Assembly: GCF_008801915.1 (NCBI RefSeq)
Contig: NZ_VZOV01000001.1
Coordinates: forward strand, 1-64,000
DNA length: 64,000 nucleotides
Direction: 5' to 3'
From: Cupriavidus gilardii
Lineage (GTDB): Bacteria > Pseudomonadota > Gammaproteobacteria > Burkholderiales > Burkholderiaceae
Part shown: piece by piece, positions 1-6,924 of the stretch
How positions within the stretch are numbered: the stretch's first letter is position 1
Layout of the letters: each line of letters opens with the position of its first letter
Notes under the pieces: model-generated
Database searches by the model: none
The model's input: the letters and a program-made list of their open reading frames with translations, nothing else
What the model was told of the DNA's origin: nothing
Made by a program: the position numbers and the translations under genes

Positions 1-28
1 CCTGTCGCTGGGCTGTCGTCTGCGCCAT
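1..28 (-). CDS. possible start of a gene running off the left edge
   Basis: A good ribosome binding site (AAGGAG) on the minus strand sits 6 bases before an ATG at 28. Nine codons are visible, reading MAQTTAQRQ. Similar N-termini (MAxTxAERQA) occur on small phage and plasmid DNA-binding proteins, but nine residues cannot identify a family. The two palindromes at 48-89 lie just upstream and could be its operator. Confidence 0.3.
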
Positions 29-47
29 CCTGCACTCCTTCGTCATG

Positions 48-89
48 GTTACCCGGTAACGTCCCGTATTGCGTACGTTACTGGGTAAC
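48..89. repeat. pair of near-identical 13-bp palindromes
   Basis: GTTACCCGGTAAC (48-60) and GTTACTGGGTAAC (77-89) are each nearly palindromic and are inverted copies of each other with one mismatch. Centre-to-centre spacing is 29 bp. They lie between the truncated methyltransferase-like gene and the possible gene start at 28. An operator for that gene is the simplest reading; a recombination site is an alternative. Confidence 0.5.
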
Positions 90-123
90 GGCTCGACTCA
101 ACAAGGTGTGCTGGATTTAGCGG

Positions 124-1092
124 TTACAATTGATCTACCTCGCTTAAGTCGCTCGAATCTCGGTCTTTTAGGTGCTCCAGAACCTCGGTGAAGATCACCA
201 CATCGAAACGATCGTCGGGAAGCGGTAATTCATACCGCAGGTCAGTGGTTGTCCCCGTGACGACGGTTTCCGGATAGTTGACTGTGATAGCGAAGGCCAA
301 AAAGCTAAGACCGCCTACTTCCAGGACTTCTTGTCCATTGCGAAGATGGGGCTCAAGCCGCCTGTACGTTGCAAGTAACCGCGTCCGATGTGTTCTGCAG
401 TATTTCACATAGCCCGGCGCGTGCTGATGACCTTCGATCCAGTGATCAAATAGCTGGTCAGCTGACAGGTGCGCCAACCCTCGGGAAAAATAGCCGCGTA
501 AATTGCTCGGCAAGTGCCAGATTGCCCAACAACGAAGCGGATCTGCGCTTGCCGGGTCGGTGATCGAATAGGCTTCGCGAAGGCGCGAGTCCCATTTCCA
601 TATGGCGTGAGCTAGGAGTGTGGTAGCGCCGGGTCGGCCGTCCTCGGTTCCAGGTGATAGAGAGGCCAGCGCCGTAATTGCCCAATCTGGCATTCTCAGA
701 TTGCTGCGTTGGCGCCAGAAGAACAGATACCAGCTTAGGAGTCCGATCTTCCCGTGGCTGGTGGTAAGGTCATAACGGGCTTTGAGGTCCGCGACGAAAC
801 ACCATAGCGCGTACATCTCGTGAGTGATCGCGAATGGTCCCGCTTGCTCGACCCAAGGAGCAGGCCGGCTGAGCGTACGCGTGAGCCATTCACCGTCGAT
901 CTGGTGATCGGTTTCGCCTTCGCTGATTGACCAAAGCCACCACCCCAAATACCTGAGGACCTCTTGTTGTGAATTGAGAGGAAAAGCGTCGCGGAGATCG
1001 TCACGACCTTTCCAAAGATCGTAAGCCTCTGCGGAAATACCAAGGTCCGCAGCATTATCGAGATCTGGCGCCGGCGCGTTTCGCGTGAGCAT
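124..1092 (-). pseudogene. methyltransferase-like protein, C-terminus cut short
   Basis: The 322-residue product has an N-terminal alpha-helical, Trp-rich region of about 240 residues that I do not recognise. The start of a class I SAM-dependent methyltransferase fold follows: motif I-like VLEVGG near residue 258, then DDRFDVVIFTEVLEHL near the end. In this family 50-100 further residues follow the EVLEHL segment, but here a stop comes 14 residues later, so the fold looks incomplete. Base composition is clearly less GC-rich than the neighbours, which suggests transfer, perhaps as prophage cargo. ATG at 1092 is the first start in frame. A short intact protein of unknown role cannot be excluded. 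Confidence 0.5.
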
Positions 1093-1130
1093 ATCGGGAC
1101 CCCCAATTTTGCTGATTATTTTTCATGGCT

Positions 1131-1150
1131 ACCCCCCCATAAAGGGGGGT
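1131..1150. repeat. C7/G6 hairpin upstream of the methyltransferase-like gene
   Basis: ACCCCCC (1131-1137) pairs with GGGGGGT (1144-1150) around a 6-base loop. No T-run follows on either strand, so it is not a standard terminator. It lies between two minus-strand genes, in the gap at 1093-1218, which shows no other gene. Confidence 0.4.
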
Positions 1151-1218
1151 CTTGCTACGAATGTGTCTCCTATTCGCGCGACGACGAATATACAACAAGC
1201 CCTTGGCGGAATTCGAAA

Positions 1219-2262
1219 TCAGAATCTGTACCCGAGCGTCACCATGTGCGCGCCCTTGTAGCCGAGCGGGATGTTCTTGTTAGTCATGTCGCGCGGCGGC
1301 GTGTGGATGTAGGTGTATCGCAGCGTGACGTTGCGATAGGCCACGGACGCGCCGGCGACCCAAGTCCAATCCCACTTCGGGCTGTGGCTTAGGGTCTCGA
1401 CTGACCCCTTCGGTCCCCAAGGGCTGGTGTCGGACACCACGGTCATGTGGGCCTTCCAGGTGCCGCGGTACAGCGCCGGGCCGGCCTCGATGCCGAATCG
1501 CCAGCCGTTGTAGGTGTAGTAGGGCTCCAGCGTCAGGGCAACGGCATGAAGGGAGCCCGACGAATTGAAGTGCCGGATTGGTCCGCACTCGCCGTTGCAC
1601 TGCTTGGTGTGCGGGTTGTAGCCGCCGATGCCATCCGGGTAATCGGCTTCGTCCGGCGCGGCGTCTGACCACATGGCCGCGCGCCCGAAGTGCATGTAGC
1701 TGAGATTCGTCGCCACGCCGGGCAGCCATGAGCGCGGCTGATGCGGGATCGCGTCGAACGAGCCAGTGAGGCGCGCGGCCGGGAAGCGCAGATTCAGGTT
1801 GTGCCGCATCCCGCTCTGGAAGTACATGCCTTCGCCCAGGGGGGTGAAGGACGTCACGCCGATTCCAGGCTCGATGTGGAATCGGTCGAGGATGCCGGTT
1901 TGCGCGGTTGCGGTTCCAGCGATCAGGAAGACGGCTGATCCAAGTCCGAGAGCGGCGGCAGATCGATGGTAGCGCCGGCTGAGCGCATCCGATCGAGCAC
2001 GCGATCGACGTCCTCCGGCGCGAGCTCGAGGCGAGCCATGGCGAAGAAAAGCATGTGCATGCCCATGTCGCGCCGATTGTTGGGGTCTTCCGACAGGTAC
2101 CGGCGCCATTGTCGACCGTTGGCAAGGCCGAACAGATCGGCCATCTTGCCGCTGCTGAAGCCGAGCTCGTCCTTGAGGGCTTCGAGATCCGCCGGTGACG
2201 GAGGTGTGTAGGGCATTGATGGATCCAAGAGCGCGAGCAAACGCGCGAAAGAGGACTTTCAT
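1219..2262 (-). CDS. prophage-borne outer-membrane beta-barrel-like protein, start uncertain
   Basis: From about 1985 down to 1219 the frame encodes a clear secretion signal (LGLGSAVFLIAGTATAQ) and a mature part of about 230 residues rich in alternating aromatic/polar strands. It ends in LGYRF, the C-terminal Phe signature of outer-membrane barrels. No ATG, GTG or TTG lies just before the signal peptide. The frame stays open to ATG 2262, which has a good ribosome binding site (AGGAAAG), but the roughly 90 residues in between are Arg/Ser-rich and overlap the HTH gene (1923-2216) in another frame. Either the true start is non-canonical or coupled to the HTH gene, or a frameshift separates the two. 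A lysogenic-conversion surface protein is an inference. Confidence 0.45.
   Translation of the reverse strand: MKVLFRAFARALGSINALHTSVTGGSRSPQGRARLQQRQDGRSVRPCQRSTMAPVPVGRPQQSARHGHAHAFLRHGSPRARAGGRRSRARSDALSRRYHRSAAALGLGSAVFLIAGTATAQTGILDRFHIEPGIGVTSFTPLGEGMYFQSGMRHNLNLRFPAARLTGSFDAIPHQPRSWLPGVATNLSYMHFGRAAMWSDAAPDEADYPDGIGGYNPHTKQCNGECGPIRHFNSSGSLHAVALTLEPYYTYNGWRFGIEAGPALYRGTWKAHMTVVSDTSPWGPKGSVETLSHSPKWDWTWVAGASVAYRNVTLRYTYIHTPPRDMTNKNIPLGYKGAHMVTLGYRF
1923..2216 (-). CDS. XRE-like phage helix-turn-helix regulator
   Basis: The 97-residue product starts MPYTPPSPADLEALKDEL and contains a helix-turn-helix-like segment (SSGKMADLFGLANGRQWRRY). A helical C-terminal half ends in a Leu/Pro-rich tail. 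Small proteins of this type are common beside lysis genes in prophages of Burkholderiales. ATG 2216 is chosen because the family-like MPxYTPP start lies there; a TTG at 2240 is possible. It is divergent from the lysis cassette, and the palindrome at 2326-2340 lies between them as a candidate binding site. Its 3' end overlaps the barrel-protein frame, which suggests translational coupling. Confidence 0.6.
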   Translation of the reverse strand: MPYTPPSPADLEALKDELGFSSGKMADLFGLANGRQWRRYLSEDPNNRRDMGMHMLFFAMARLELAPEDVDRVLDRMRSAGATIDLPPLSDLDQPSS

Positions 2263-2325
2263 TTTCGGCTTTCCTTTCGGAGTGTCGAACCGCACGGGGT
2301 GCGCAGCTCAGTGCCATGAATCATA

Positions 2326-2340
2326 GTACCCAAAGGGTAC
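2326..2340. promoter_or_regulatory. perfect palindrome GTACCCAAAGGGTAC, candidate operator
   Basis: Six-base arms around AAA, placed between the divergent HTH gene and the holin gene. Symmetry and position suit a dimeric repressor such as the adjacent XRE-like protein. Confidence 0.5.
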
Positions 2341-2363
2341 GTCGTCAAGATATTCATTCACCA

Positions 2364-2393
2364 GCCCGCCGCAGAGCGGGCTTTTCTTTTTTC
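2364..2393 (+). terminator. Rho-independent terminator just before the holin gene
   Basis: AGCCCGC (2364-2370), a 6-base loop and GCGGGCT (2377-2383) are followed by a run of T broken by one C. It ends only 10 bases before the holin ATG, so it would end upstream phage transcription or meter read-through into the lysis genes. Confidence 0.75.
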
Positions 2394-2402
2394 GGGGTCT
2401 AC

Positions 2403-2621
2403 ATGCGGCTGCCTACTCCCGTTGAAGCCACCGGCTACGCCGGATCGGTCGTCTCGATCGGCGCGTCTCTGACGCTGACCGATATCGGAATCATCGTCGG
2501 TATCGTCACGGCGCTTCTCACGTTCGGCTTCAACGCCTGGTACATCCGGCGCAAAGACAGGCGAGAGGTGGAGGAACACGCGGCGCGCATGCGAGCGCTT
2601 GGAGGCAGTCATGAACTCTGA
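2403..2621 (+). CDS. phage holin
   Basis: A 72-residue protein with one strongly hydrophobic segment (about residues 24-42, LTDIGIIVGIVTALLTFGFNAWYI with the start at MRLPTPVE), a preceding weaker hydrophobic stretch, and a highly charged C-terminus (RRKDRREVEEHAARMR). This layout is typical of small holins that permeabilise the inner membrane at lysis. It is first in a compact cassette and overlaps the endolysin gene by 11 bases. An in-frame upstream extension to 2316 would run through the terminator hairpin, so ATG 2403 is preferred. Confidence 0.7.
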   Translation: MRLPTPVEATGYAGSVVSIGASLTLTDIGIIVGIVTALLTFGFNAWYIRRKDRREVEEHAARMRALGGSHEL

Positions 2622-3066
2622 CCTTCGCACGCGGCTGATTGCGGCCGGCATTGCTGCCGCCGTCCCGCTGGTGGCTGCATTCGAGGGTCTACGCCAGACG
2701 GCTTACCTCGATCCTGTCGGCATCCCAACGGCTTGCTTCGGGGCGACCAAGGGCGTCCGGCTCGGCCAGGTGTACACGCGCGAGCAGTGCGACGATCTGC
2801 TGGCGAAGGACCTGCTGGAGGCGAATGCCGGCGTGAACTCGTGCGTTCGCGTGCCGCTCAGCGAAGGACAGCGGACCGCGCTGGTGTCGTTCGCCTACAA
2901 CGTCGGGCGGGGCAAGTTCTGCGGCTCGACGCTGGTGCGCAAGCTCAACGCCGGCGACTACGTGGGCGCCTGCAACGAGCTGCCGCGCTGGGTCTACGCC
3001 AAGGGCGTGAAATTGCCCGGTCTGGTGAACCGCCGGGCGCAGGAGAGGGCGCTATGCCTTGGGTGA
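2611..3066 (+). CDS. phage endolysin, GH24 lysozyme with signal-anchor N-terminus
   Basis: A 151-residue muramidase that hydrolyses peptidoglycan at lysis. The GH24 catalytic triad is visible as E25-x8-D34-x5-T40 (FEGLRQTAYLDPVGIPTACFG region). Residues 9-23 (LIAAGIAAAVPLVAA) form a weakly hydrophobic, Ala/Gly-rich segment of the signal-arrest-release type: the enzyme is exported by Sec, tethered, then released when the holin collapses the membrane potential. Length fits P21-like endolysins. ATG 2611 has GGAGG at 2600; an in-frame ATG at 2599 is less well placed. It overlaps both the holin and Rz genes. Confidence 0.9.
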   Translation: MNSDLRTRLIAAGIAAAVPLVAAFEGLRQTAYLDPVGIPTACFGATKGVRLGQVYTREQCDDLLAKDLLEANAGVNSCVRVPLSEGQRTALVSFAYNVGRGKFCGSTLVRKLNAGDYVGACNELPRWVYAKGVKLPGLVNRRAQERALCLG

Positions 3067-3551
3067 GGATCATCGCCGCCGTTGCGGCGCTCGCGCTGGC
3101 CTTCCTGGCAGGGTCCGAATTCACCTCGCGCGGCAAGGATGCTGAGATAGCCGAGATTCGGCGCGCGGCCGCGGTCGATCAGGTCAAGGCCGCTGACCGG
3201 GCTCGCGCCGAAGAACAACGCCGCATCGCGGCTCAATCGGAGATTGCCAATGCTGCGAAACAGGAAGCCGACAAGGCGCGCGCTGATGCTCGCGCCGCTG
3301 ATGCTGTTGCTGGCCAGCTGCGCCAGCGTGTCGCCGAGCTCGTCGCTGCCGGCCGGCCCGCCCGCCATCCCGCCGGTGCCAGCGGAGGCGAGGCAGCCGG
3401 CGATACCCTCGGAGTGCTTGCCGACGTGCTCAGCCGCGCTGACCGCCGAGCGGGAATCCTGGCTGAATATGCTGACGCCGCCCGGATCGCCGGGCAAGCC
3501 TGTGAACGCGCTTACGACGCGCTGAGCCGGAGCGACGCACTCCATAGGTAG
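3054..3551 (+). CDS. i-spanin Rz
   Basis: A 165-residue inner-membrane spanin subunit. It has an N-terminal membrane anchor (residues 4-21, VRIIAAVAALALAFLAG) followed by a long Ala/Glu/Arg-rich coiled coil facing the periplasm (about residues 28-100). It partners with Rz1 to fuse inner and outer membranes in the last step of lysis. The ATG at 3054 overlaps the endolysin stop and has AGGAGAGG 6 bases upstream. The Rz1 frame lies wholly inside this gene, as in lambda. Confidence 0.85.
   Translation: MPWVRIIAAVAALALAFLAGSEFTSRGKDAEIAEIRRAAAVDQVKAADRARAEEQRRIAAQSEIANAAKQEADKARADARAADAVAGQLRQRVAELVAAGRPARHPAGASGGEAAGDTLGVLADVLSRADRRAGILAEYADAARIAGQACERAYDALSRSDALHR
3250..3525 (+). CDS. o-spanin Rz1 lipoprotein nested in Rz
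   Basis: Read in the +1 frame inside Rz, this 91-residue protein has a basic start (MLRNRKPTRR), a hydrophobic stretch and a lipobox LLASC with Cys24 as the lipidation site. A Pro-rich segment (PAGPPAIPPVPAEARQP) follows. Basic signal, lipobox and Pro-rich linker are the hallmarks of Rz1. It is anchored in the outer membrane and binds the Rz coiled coil. A TTG two codons upstream is an alternative start. Confidence 0.85.
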   Translation: MLRNRKPTRRALMLAPLMLLLASCASVSPSSSLPAGPPAIPPVPAEARQPAIPSECLPTCSAALTAERESWLNMLTPPGSPGKPVNALTTR

Positions 3552-3563
3552 AAGCCAAGCGCA

Positions 3564-3579
3564 CTGTATTTTTGTACAG
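3564..3579. promoter_or_regulatory. LexA (SOS) box
   Basis: CTGTATTTTTGTACAG has the exact CTGT-N8-ACAG spacing of the proteobacterial LexA operator, with flanking A and T extending the dyad (ACTGTA...TACAGT). It ends 7 bases before the ATG of the small gene at 3587, so repression would block that gene directly. Confidence 0.75.
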
Positions 3580-3586
3580 TGCAGTC

Positions 3587-3794
3587 ATGCCGTACAACCA
3601 CGACTTCCAATTCCCCTGAGCAGCCCGTCTACGACCGGATCCCCGACGGCCCGTGCTACCGGTGCTCGAAGCCGCGCATCTACACCGAGTACGCTTACCG
3701 CGCCTGGTACCTGAAATACGAGTGCCCGATCGAGGAGCTGTGCCCGGGGCTCGTGACGTGCGAGCACTTCAGCCGGGAGCCTGGGGTGGATTGA
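3587..3794 (+). CDS. small Cys-rich SOS-controlled protein, frame split at CCC-TGA
   Basis: From ATG 3587 the frame reads MPYNHDFQFP and meets TGA at 3617. Skipping one base at that point continues as EQPVYDRIPDGPCYRCSK and on to the stop at 3794, giving about 68 residues with a CxxC and three further Cys, plausibly metal-binding. The downstream frame alone can only begin at a GTG inside the LexA box (3579), which is unlikely. Either this is a one-base frameshift mutation, or a programmed +1 shift at CCC-TGA in which tRNA-Pro slips to CCT. No family is recognised. Confidence 0.5.
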
Positions 3795-3931
3795 CCGCTG
3801 TTCAAAACGTCGCGTAAGTATCTGATTCTATTAGGACGTATCTGGCCGTTTTTGCACCTGTCTTTCGCGGGCCATTTTGCCGGTAAGTCGTTGACTTTAA
3901 ACGGTAAATTGTTGTTCGACGGCTTATACCG
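3795..3931. other. presumed right boundary of the prophage in the DUF72 gene
   Basis: The DUF72 reading frame follows its family up to RDVYCYF (codons ending near 3931). Then it switches to a basic, Thr-rich 42-residue tail unlike the usual acidic YFDN continuation. The DNA from 3795 to 3930 is AT-richer than the gene beside it. This fits integration into the 3' end of the DUF72 gene. No second copy of an attachment core is in the window, so the exact core cannot be given. Confidence 0.45.
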
Positions 3932-4734
3932 AAATAGCAGTACACGTCGCGCCGCCCCGCCTTGCGTGCCTTGATCGGCGAGATGCGCTTCGCGTCGTCG
4001 GGTTCGCCACCGCCGTCCCATGCGCGCAAGCGATCGGCCCAGCGATCGAGCGCGCGGTCCGAATAGGCGCCGCCATACAGGGTCTCCGTGCCGTGCAGCC
4101 GCAGATAGACGAAATCGGCGGTCACGTCCTCGACGTAGGGCCAGTCGGCCACTGCGTCGGAAACCACCAGCGCGACGCGATGCTTGCGCAGCAGCGCGGG
4201 AAATTCCGGCGTGCAGAAGCTGGCGTGGCGGATCTCGATGGCATGCCGCAGCCGTCGTTTGCGCGTCGGCTCGAACCAGGGCTGCTTGACGCGGCCATCG
4301 TGCTGGCCGGCGAGCTTCCTCGCTTCGTCGGTGGTGCGAGGCAACATTGCCAGAAAGCGCTCCAGCCGTTCGGCCTTGAAGCTGAAATTCGGCGGAAATT
4401 GCCACAGGAAGGGGCCCAGCTTTTCCTGCAATGCCAGCACGCCGGAGGCAAAGAAGTTGGCCAGTGCGGGCAGCGCCTTTTCGTCGCGGAAGCGCAGCAT
4501 ATGGGTCAGATAGCGCGGCCCCTTGACGGCGAAGACGAAGCCCGGGGGCGTGGCCTCGTACCAGGCGCGATAGCTGCCGATGGTCTGCAACGAATAGTGC
4601 GAGCCGTTGATCTCGATCGTGTCGACGGCGCGCGCAGCGAATTCGAGTTCGCGCGCCTGGGCCAGTCCCTTCGGATAGAAGACGCCACGCCAGCCCTCGT
4701 AACGCCATCCCGAGATGCCGATTCGAATAGTCAT
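3802..4734 (-). CDS. DUF72 family protein with altered C-terminus
   Basis: A 310-residue TIM-barrel protein of the DUF72 (YecE-like) family, biochemical function unknown. The family start MTIRIGISGWRYEGWRGVFYP is intact, as are EINGSHYSLQ, FAVKGPRYLTH, LGPFLWQFPP and VYLRLHG. After RDVYCYF near residue 268 the sequence departs from the family (a DN-containing end is usual) and continues for 42 residues to a stop at 3802. The change coincides with the phage boundary, so the original tail was probably displaced. It may still fold, because the barrel core is complete. Confidence 0.8.
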   Translation of the reverse strand: MTIRIGISGWRYEGWRGVFYPKGLAQARELEFAARAVDTIEINGSHYSLQTIGSYRAWYEATPPGFVFAVKGPRYLTHMLRFRDEKALPALANFFASGVLALQEKLGPFLWQFPPNFSFKAERLERFLAMLPRTTDEARKLAGQHDGRVKQPWFEPTRKRRLRHAIEIRHASFCTPEFPALLRKHRVALVVSDAVADWPYVEDVTADFVYLRLHGTETLYGGAYSDRALDRWADRLRAWDGGGEPDDAKRISPIKARKAGRRDVYCYFGISRRTTIYRLKSTTYRQNGPRKTGAKTARYVLIESDTYATF

Positions 4735-4987
4735 CGGATTGCGCCGGCGAGGGGCCGATTCGCCTTGCGTCGTGGCGATGGCCTCGCTGGGCGACGAATG
4801 ATCGATATGCGACGATCATAGGCGAATGCCGGCAAATAACAGGTGCCGCGACATCCACCGCGCGCGTAGGAACCGGCCTACGCGAGTCTCCGTTGCCGAC
4901 CGATCCCTGCTGTGCGGCATGGCCCCTACATTGCACTTAAGCCGCAGCCGATCACGGCAACGCGCGGCAATTGCCAGGAGCTGGGTT

Positions 4988-5158
4988 ATGTCGTTTGCAC
5001 TATTCCTGATTGGACTGTTGATCCTCGTCGGCGGCATTGCGTGGGGCCTGATCACGGCCGGCGTGCCGGAGACCTACGTGGCGATCGCCTGTGTGATCGT
5101 GCTGGGTCTTGGCATCATGGGCGCGGTGTCGCGCACCCGTACCAAGGACCCGTCATAA
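4988..5158 (+). CDS. small two-helix membrane protein
   Basis: A 56-residue protein, nearly all hydrophobic, with two membrane spans (about residues 2-22 and 29-48) and a basic tail (SRTRTKDPS). AGGAG at 4976-4980 is well placed for ATG 4988. An in-frame upstream extension to 4826 has Arg-rich, non-membrane sequence and is not believed. Function unknown; it stands alone between the DUF72 gene and the EamA gene. Confidence 0.65.
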   Translation: MSFALFLIGLLILVGGIAWGLITAGVPETYVAIACVIVLGLGIMGAVSRTRTKDPS

Positions 5159-5218
5159 CGGCGCCAGGCACGCGGCCCATCCAGCCGGATCCCGGCGGTT
5201 CGGCCGCTGCGGGCGGGG

Positions 5219-6100
5219 CTAGGGCGACTGCCGCAGCGGCGGCGCCACCGTCCGGACCGCCGCCGCGCGTTGGCTCAACCACATGCTGGCGAGCACCAGC
5301 ACCATGCCCGCCAATTGCGGCGCGCTGAGCCACTGATCCAGCAAGACCCATCCCAGCAGCACCGCGCTCAGCGGGCTGAGAAATCCCAGCGGCGCCACCA
5401 CCGACGGCTCCAGCCGCGCGATGCCGCGAAACCAGAGCACATAGGTCAGCGCGGCGCCGATCAATCCCAGATAGAGAAAGCCGGCCACATTGGCCTGCGT
5501 CAGCTGGCCGAGCGGCGGTTCCACCCACAGCGCCACGGGCAGCAGCAGGATGCCGCCGGCCACCAGCTGCCATGCGGTGAAGGTCAGCGCGGAAACGGGC
5601 GGCTGCCAACGGCGCGTCAACACGGTGCCGAGCGCCATCGACGCGGCGCCCAGCAGGCCGGCGGCCACGCCGGTGGCGTCGAGCGCGGCCTTCGGCGTCA
5701 GCACCAGCAGTGCCACGCCCACCATGCCGCCGATCGCGGCGATCACGGCAACGGGCCGGATCGCGCTGCCGAGCAGCAGCCGGGAGAACAGGATCACGAT
5801 CAGCGGTTGCACGGCGCCCAGCGTCGCGGCCACGCCGCCCGGCAAGCGATAGGCGCTGACGAACAACATCGCCCAGAACACCGAGAAATTCAGTGCGCCG
5901 AGCACCAATACGCGCAGCCACCAGCCGCGCTGCGGCAATCGGCGGACCCACAGCAACAGCAGCAGGCCGGCGGGAAGGGCGCGCAGCATGGCTACCGTCA
6001 GCGGATAGCCGTCGGGCAGCAGTCCGGTCGTGACGACATAGGTGCTGCCCCAGATCGCCGGGGCCAGGCCCGTCAGCAGCAGGTCGGTGGTGCGGTTCAT
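5219..6100 (-). CDS. EamA/DMT-family exporter
   Basis: A 293-residue inner-membrane protein with ten predicted membrane spans in two repeated EamA halves (about 10-140 and 150-280). The first half carries the PAIWGSTYVVTT motif typical of YedA/PecM-like members. Substrate unknown; relatives export amino acids, metabolites or drugs. It follows the nitroreductase gene on the same strand after 10 bases, so the two are probably co-transcribed. ATG 6100 is the first start matching the family. Confidence 0.85.
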   Translation of the reverse strand: MNRTTDLLLTGLAPAIWGSTYVVTTGLLPDGYPLTVAMLRALPAGLLLLLWVRRLPQRGWWLRVLVLGALNFSVFWAMLFVSAYRLPGGVAATLGAVQPLIVILFSRLLLGSAIRPVAVIAAIGGMVGVALLVLTPKAALDATGVAAGLLGAASMALGTVLTRRWQPPVSALTFTAWQLVAGGILLLPVALWVEPPLGQLTQANVAGFLYLGLIGAALTYVLWFRGIARLEPSVVAPLGFLSPLSAVLLGWVLLDQWLSAPQLAGMVLVLASMWLSQRAAAVRTVAPPLRQSP

Positions 6101-6110
6101 GGTGGGCGCC

Positions 6111-6728
6111 TCAGGCGAAATCCAGCACTTCGGCCAGCGGCCGGCGCGGCTTTTGCGGCCAGTTGCCCGGCGCCGCGTGGCCGACCGCGACCAGAATGAC
6201 CGGCACTTCGTCGGGCCGCAGCGCAAATTCGCGGGCCACGCCCTCGGGATCGAAGCCGGTCATCGGCCCGGTCGCCAGGCCCATGCCTTGGGCGCCCAGC
6301 ATCAACGTCGCGGCGCCCAGCGATGCGCTGCGAATCGCTTCGTCGCGCCGGCTCTGCGGCCGCTCCAGATATTGGCCACGCGCCGCGTCGACCCAGGTCT
6401 GCACCATGCCGGCGGGCATCAAGCCAGCTTCCACCGAAGGCTGCAGGCGCTGCGCCAGCGCGGCCGGATCGGCCAGCACGCCGCAGACGATAAAGACGAC
6501 CGCCGCGTCGGTGACCTTGGGCTGGTTCCATGCCACCGCGCGCAGCCGTGCCTTGGCTTCGGCGGTCCGCACCGCGATGAAGCGCCAGTTCTGCAGGTTG
6601 TAGGCGGTGGGGGCACGCGTTGCCAGCGCGGTCAGCGCTTCGATCTGCGCGTCGGACAGGGGACGGGCGGCATCGAAGAAATTGGCGGAGATGCGTTGCT
6701 CGATGGCATCGATCACGGGATGGCTCAT
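6111..6728 (-). CDS. nitroreductase family protein
   Basis: A 205-residue FMN-dependent nitroreductase. The FMN-binding start RAPTAYNLQNWRF is present at about residues 38-50, and the second conserved area (LGAATLMLGAQGMGLATGPMTGFD) lies near 135-160. Such enzymes reduce quinones or nitro compounds with NAD(P)H; the physiological substrate is unknown. It forms a likely two-gene unit with the EamA exporter and is divergent from a LysR gene that probably controls it. ATG 6728 matches the family start; an upstream extension is unlikely. Confidence 0.85.
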   Translation of the reverse strand: MSHPVIDAIEQRISANFFDAARPLSDAQIEALTALATRAPTAYNLQNWRFIAVRTAEAKARLRAVAWNQPKVTDAAVVFIVCGVLADPAALAQRLQPSVEAGLMPAGMVQTWVDAARGQYLERPQSRRDEAIRSASLGAATLMLGAQGMGLATGPMTGFDPEGVAREFALRPDEVPVILVAVGHAAPGNWPQKPRRPLAEVLDFA

Positions 6729-6924
6729 GGTCGTTCTGGTTCCGAAAGTTCGTTGGATGTCGTGGTGCCGCGCTCGGCGCAATGGCCGTTCAGACGGTGT
6801 TTTGGGCAGTCATCTGGATGCCGTTTATTCACGGTGCAAGATTAATTGCGCTCCTCGCGCGTTGAAATATGCGATATGCTCACCACAATCTTTACTACTG
6901 GTGAATAATCGAGGCGAGTCGACG

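Noticed and set aside
1280..2317. 345-codon frame alongside the barrel gene
   Set aside because: It is a third-phase reading of the same DNA, Arg/His/Pro-rich, and its C-terminal part lacks strands or a signal.
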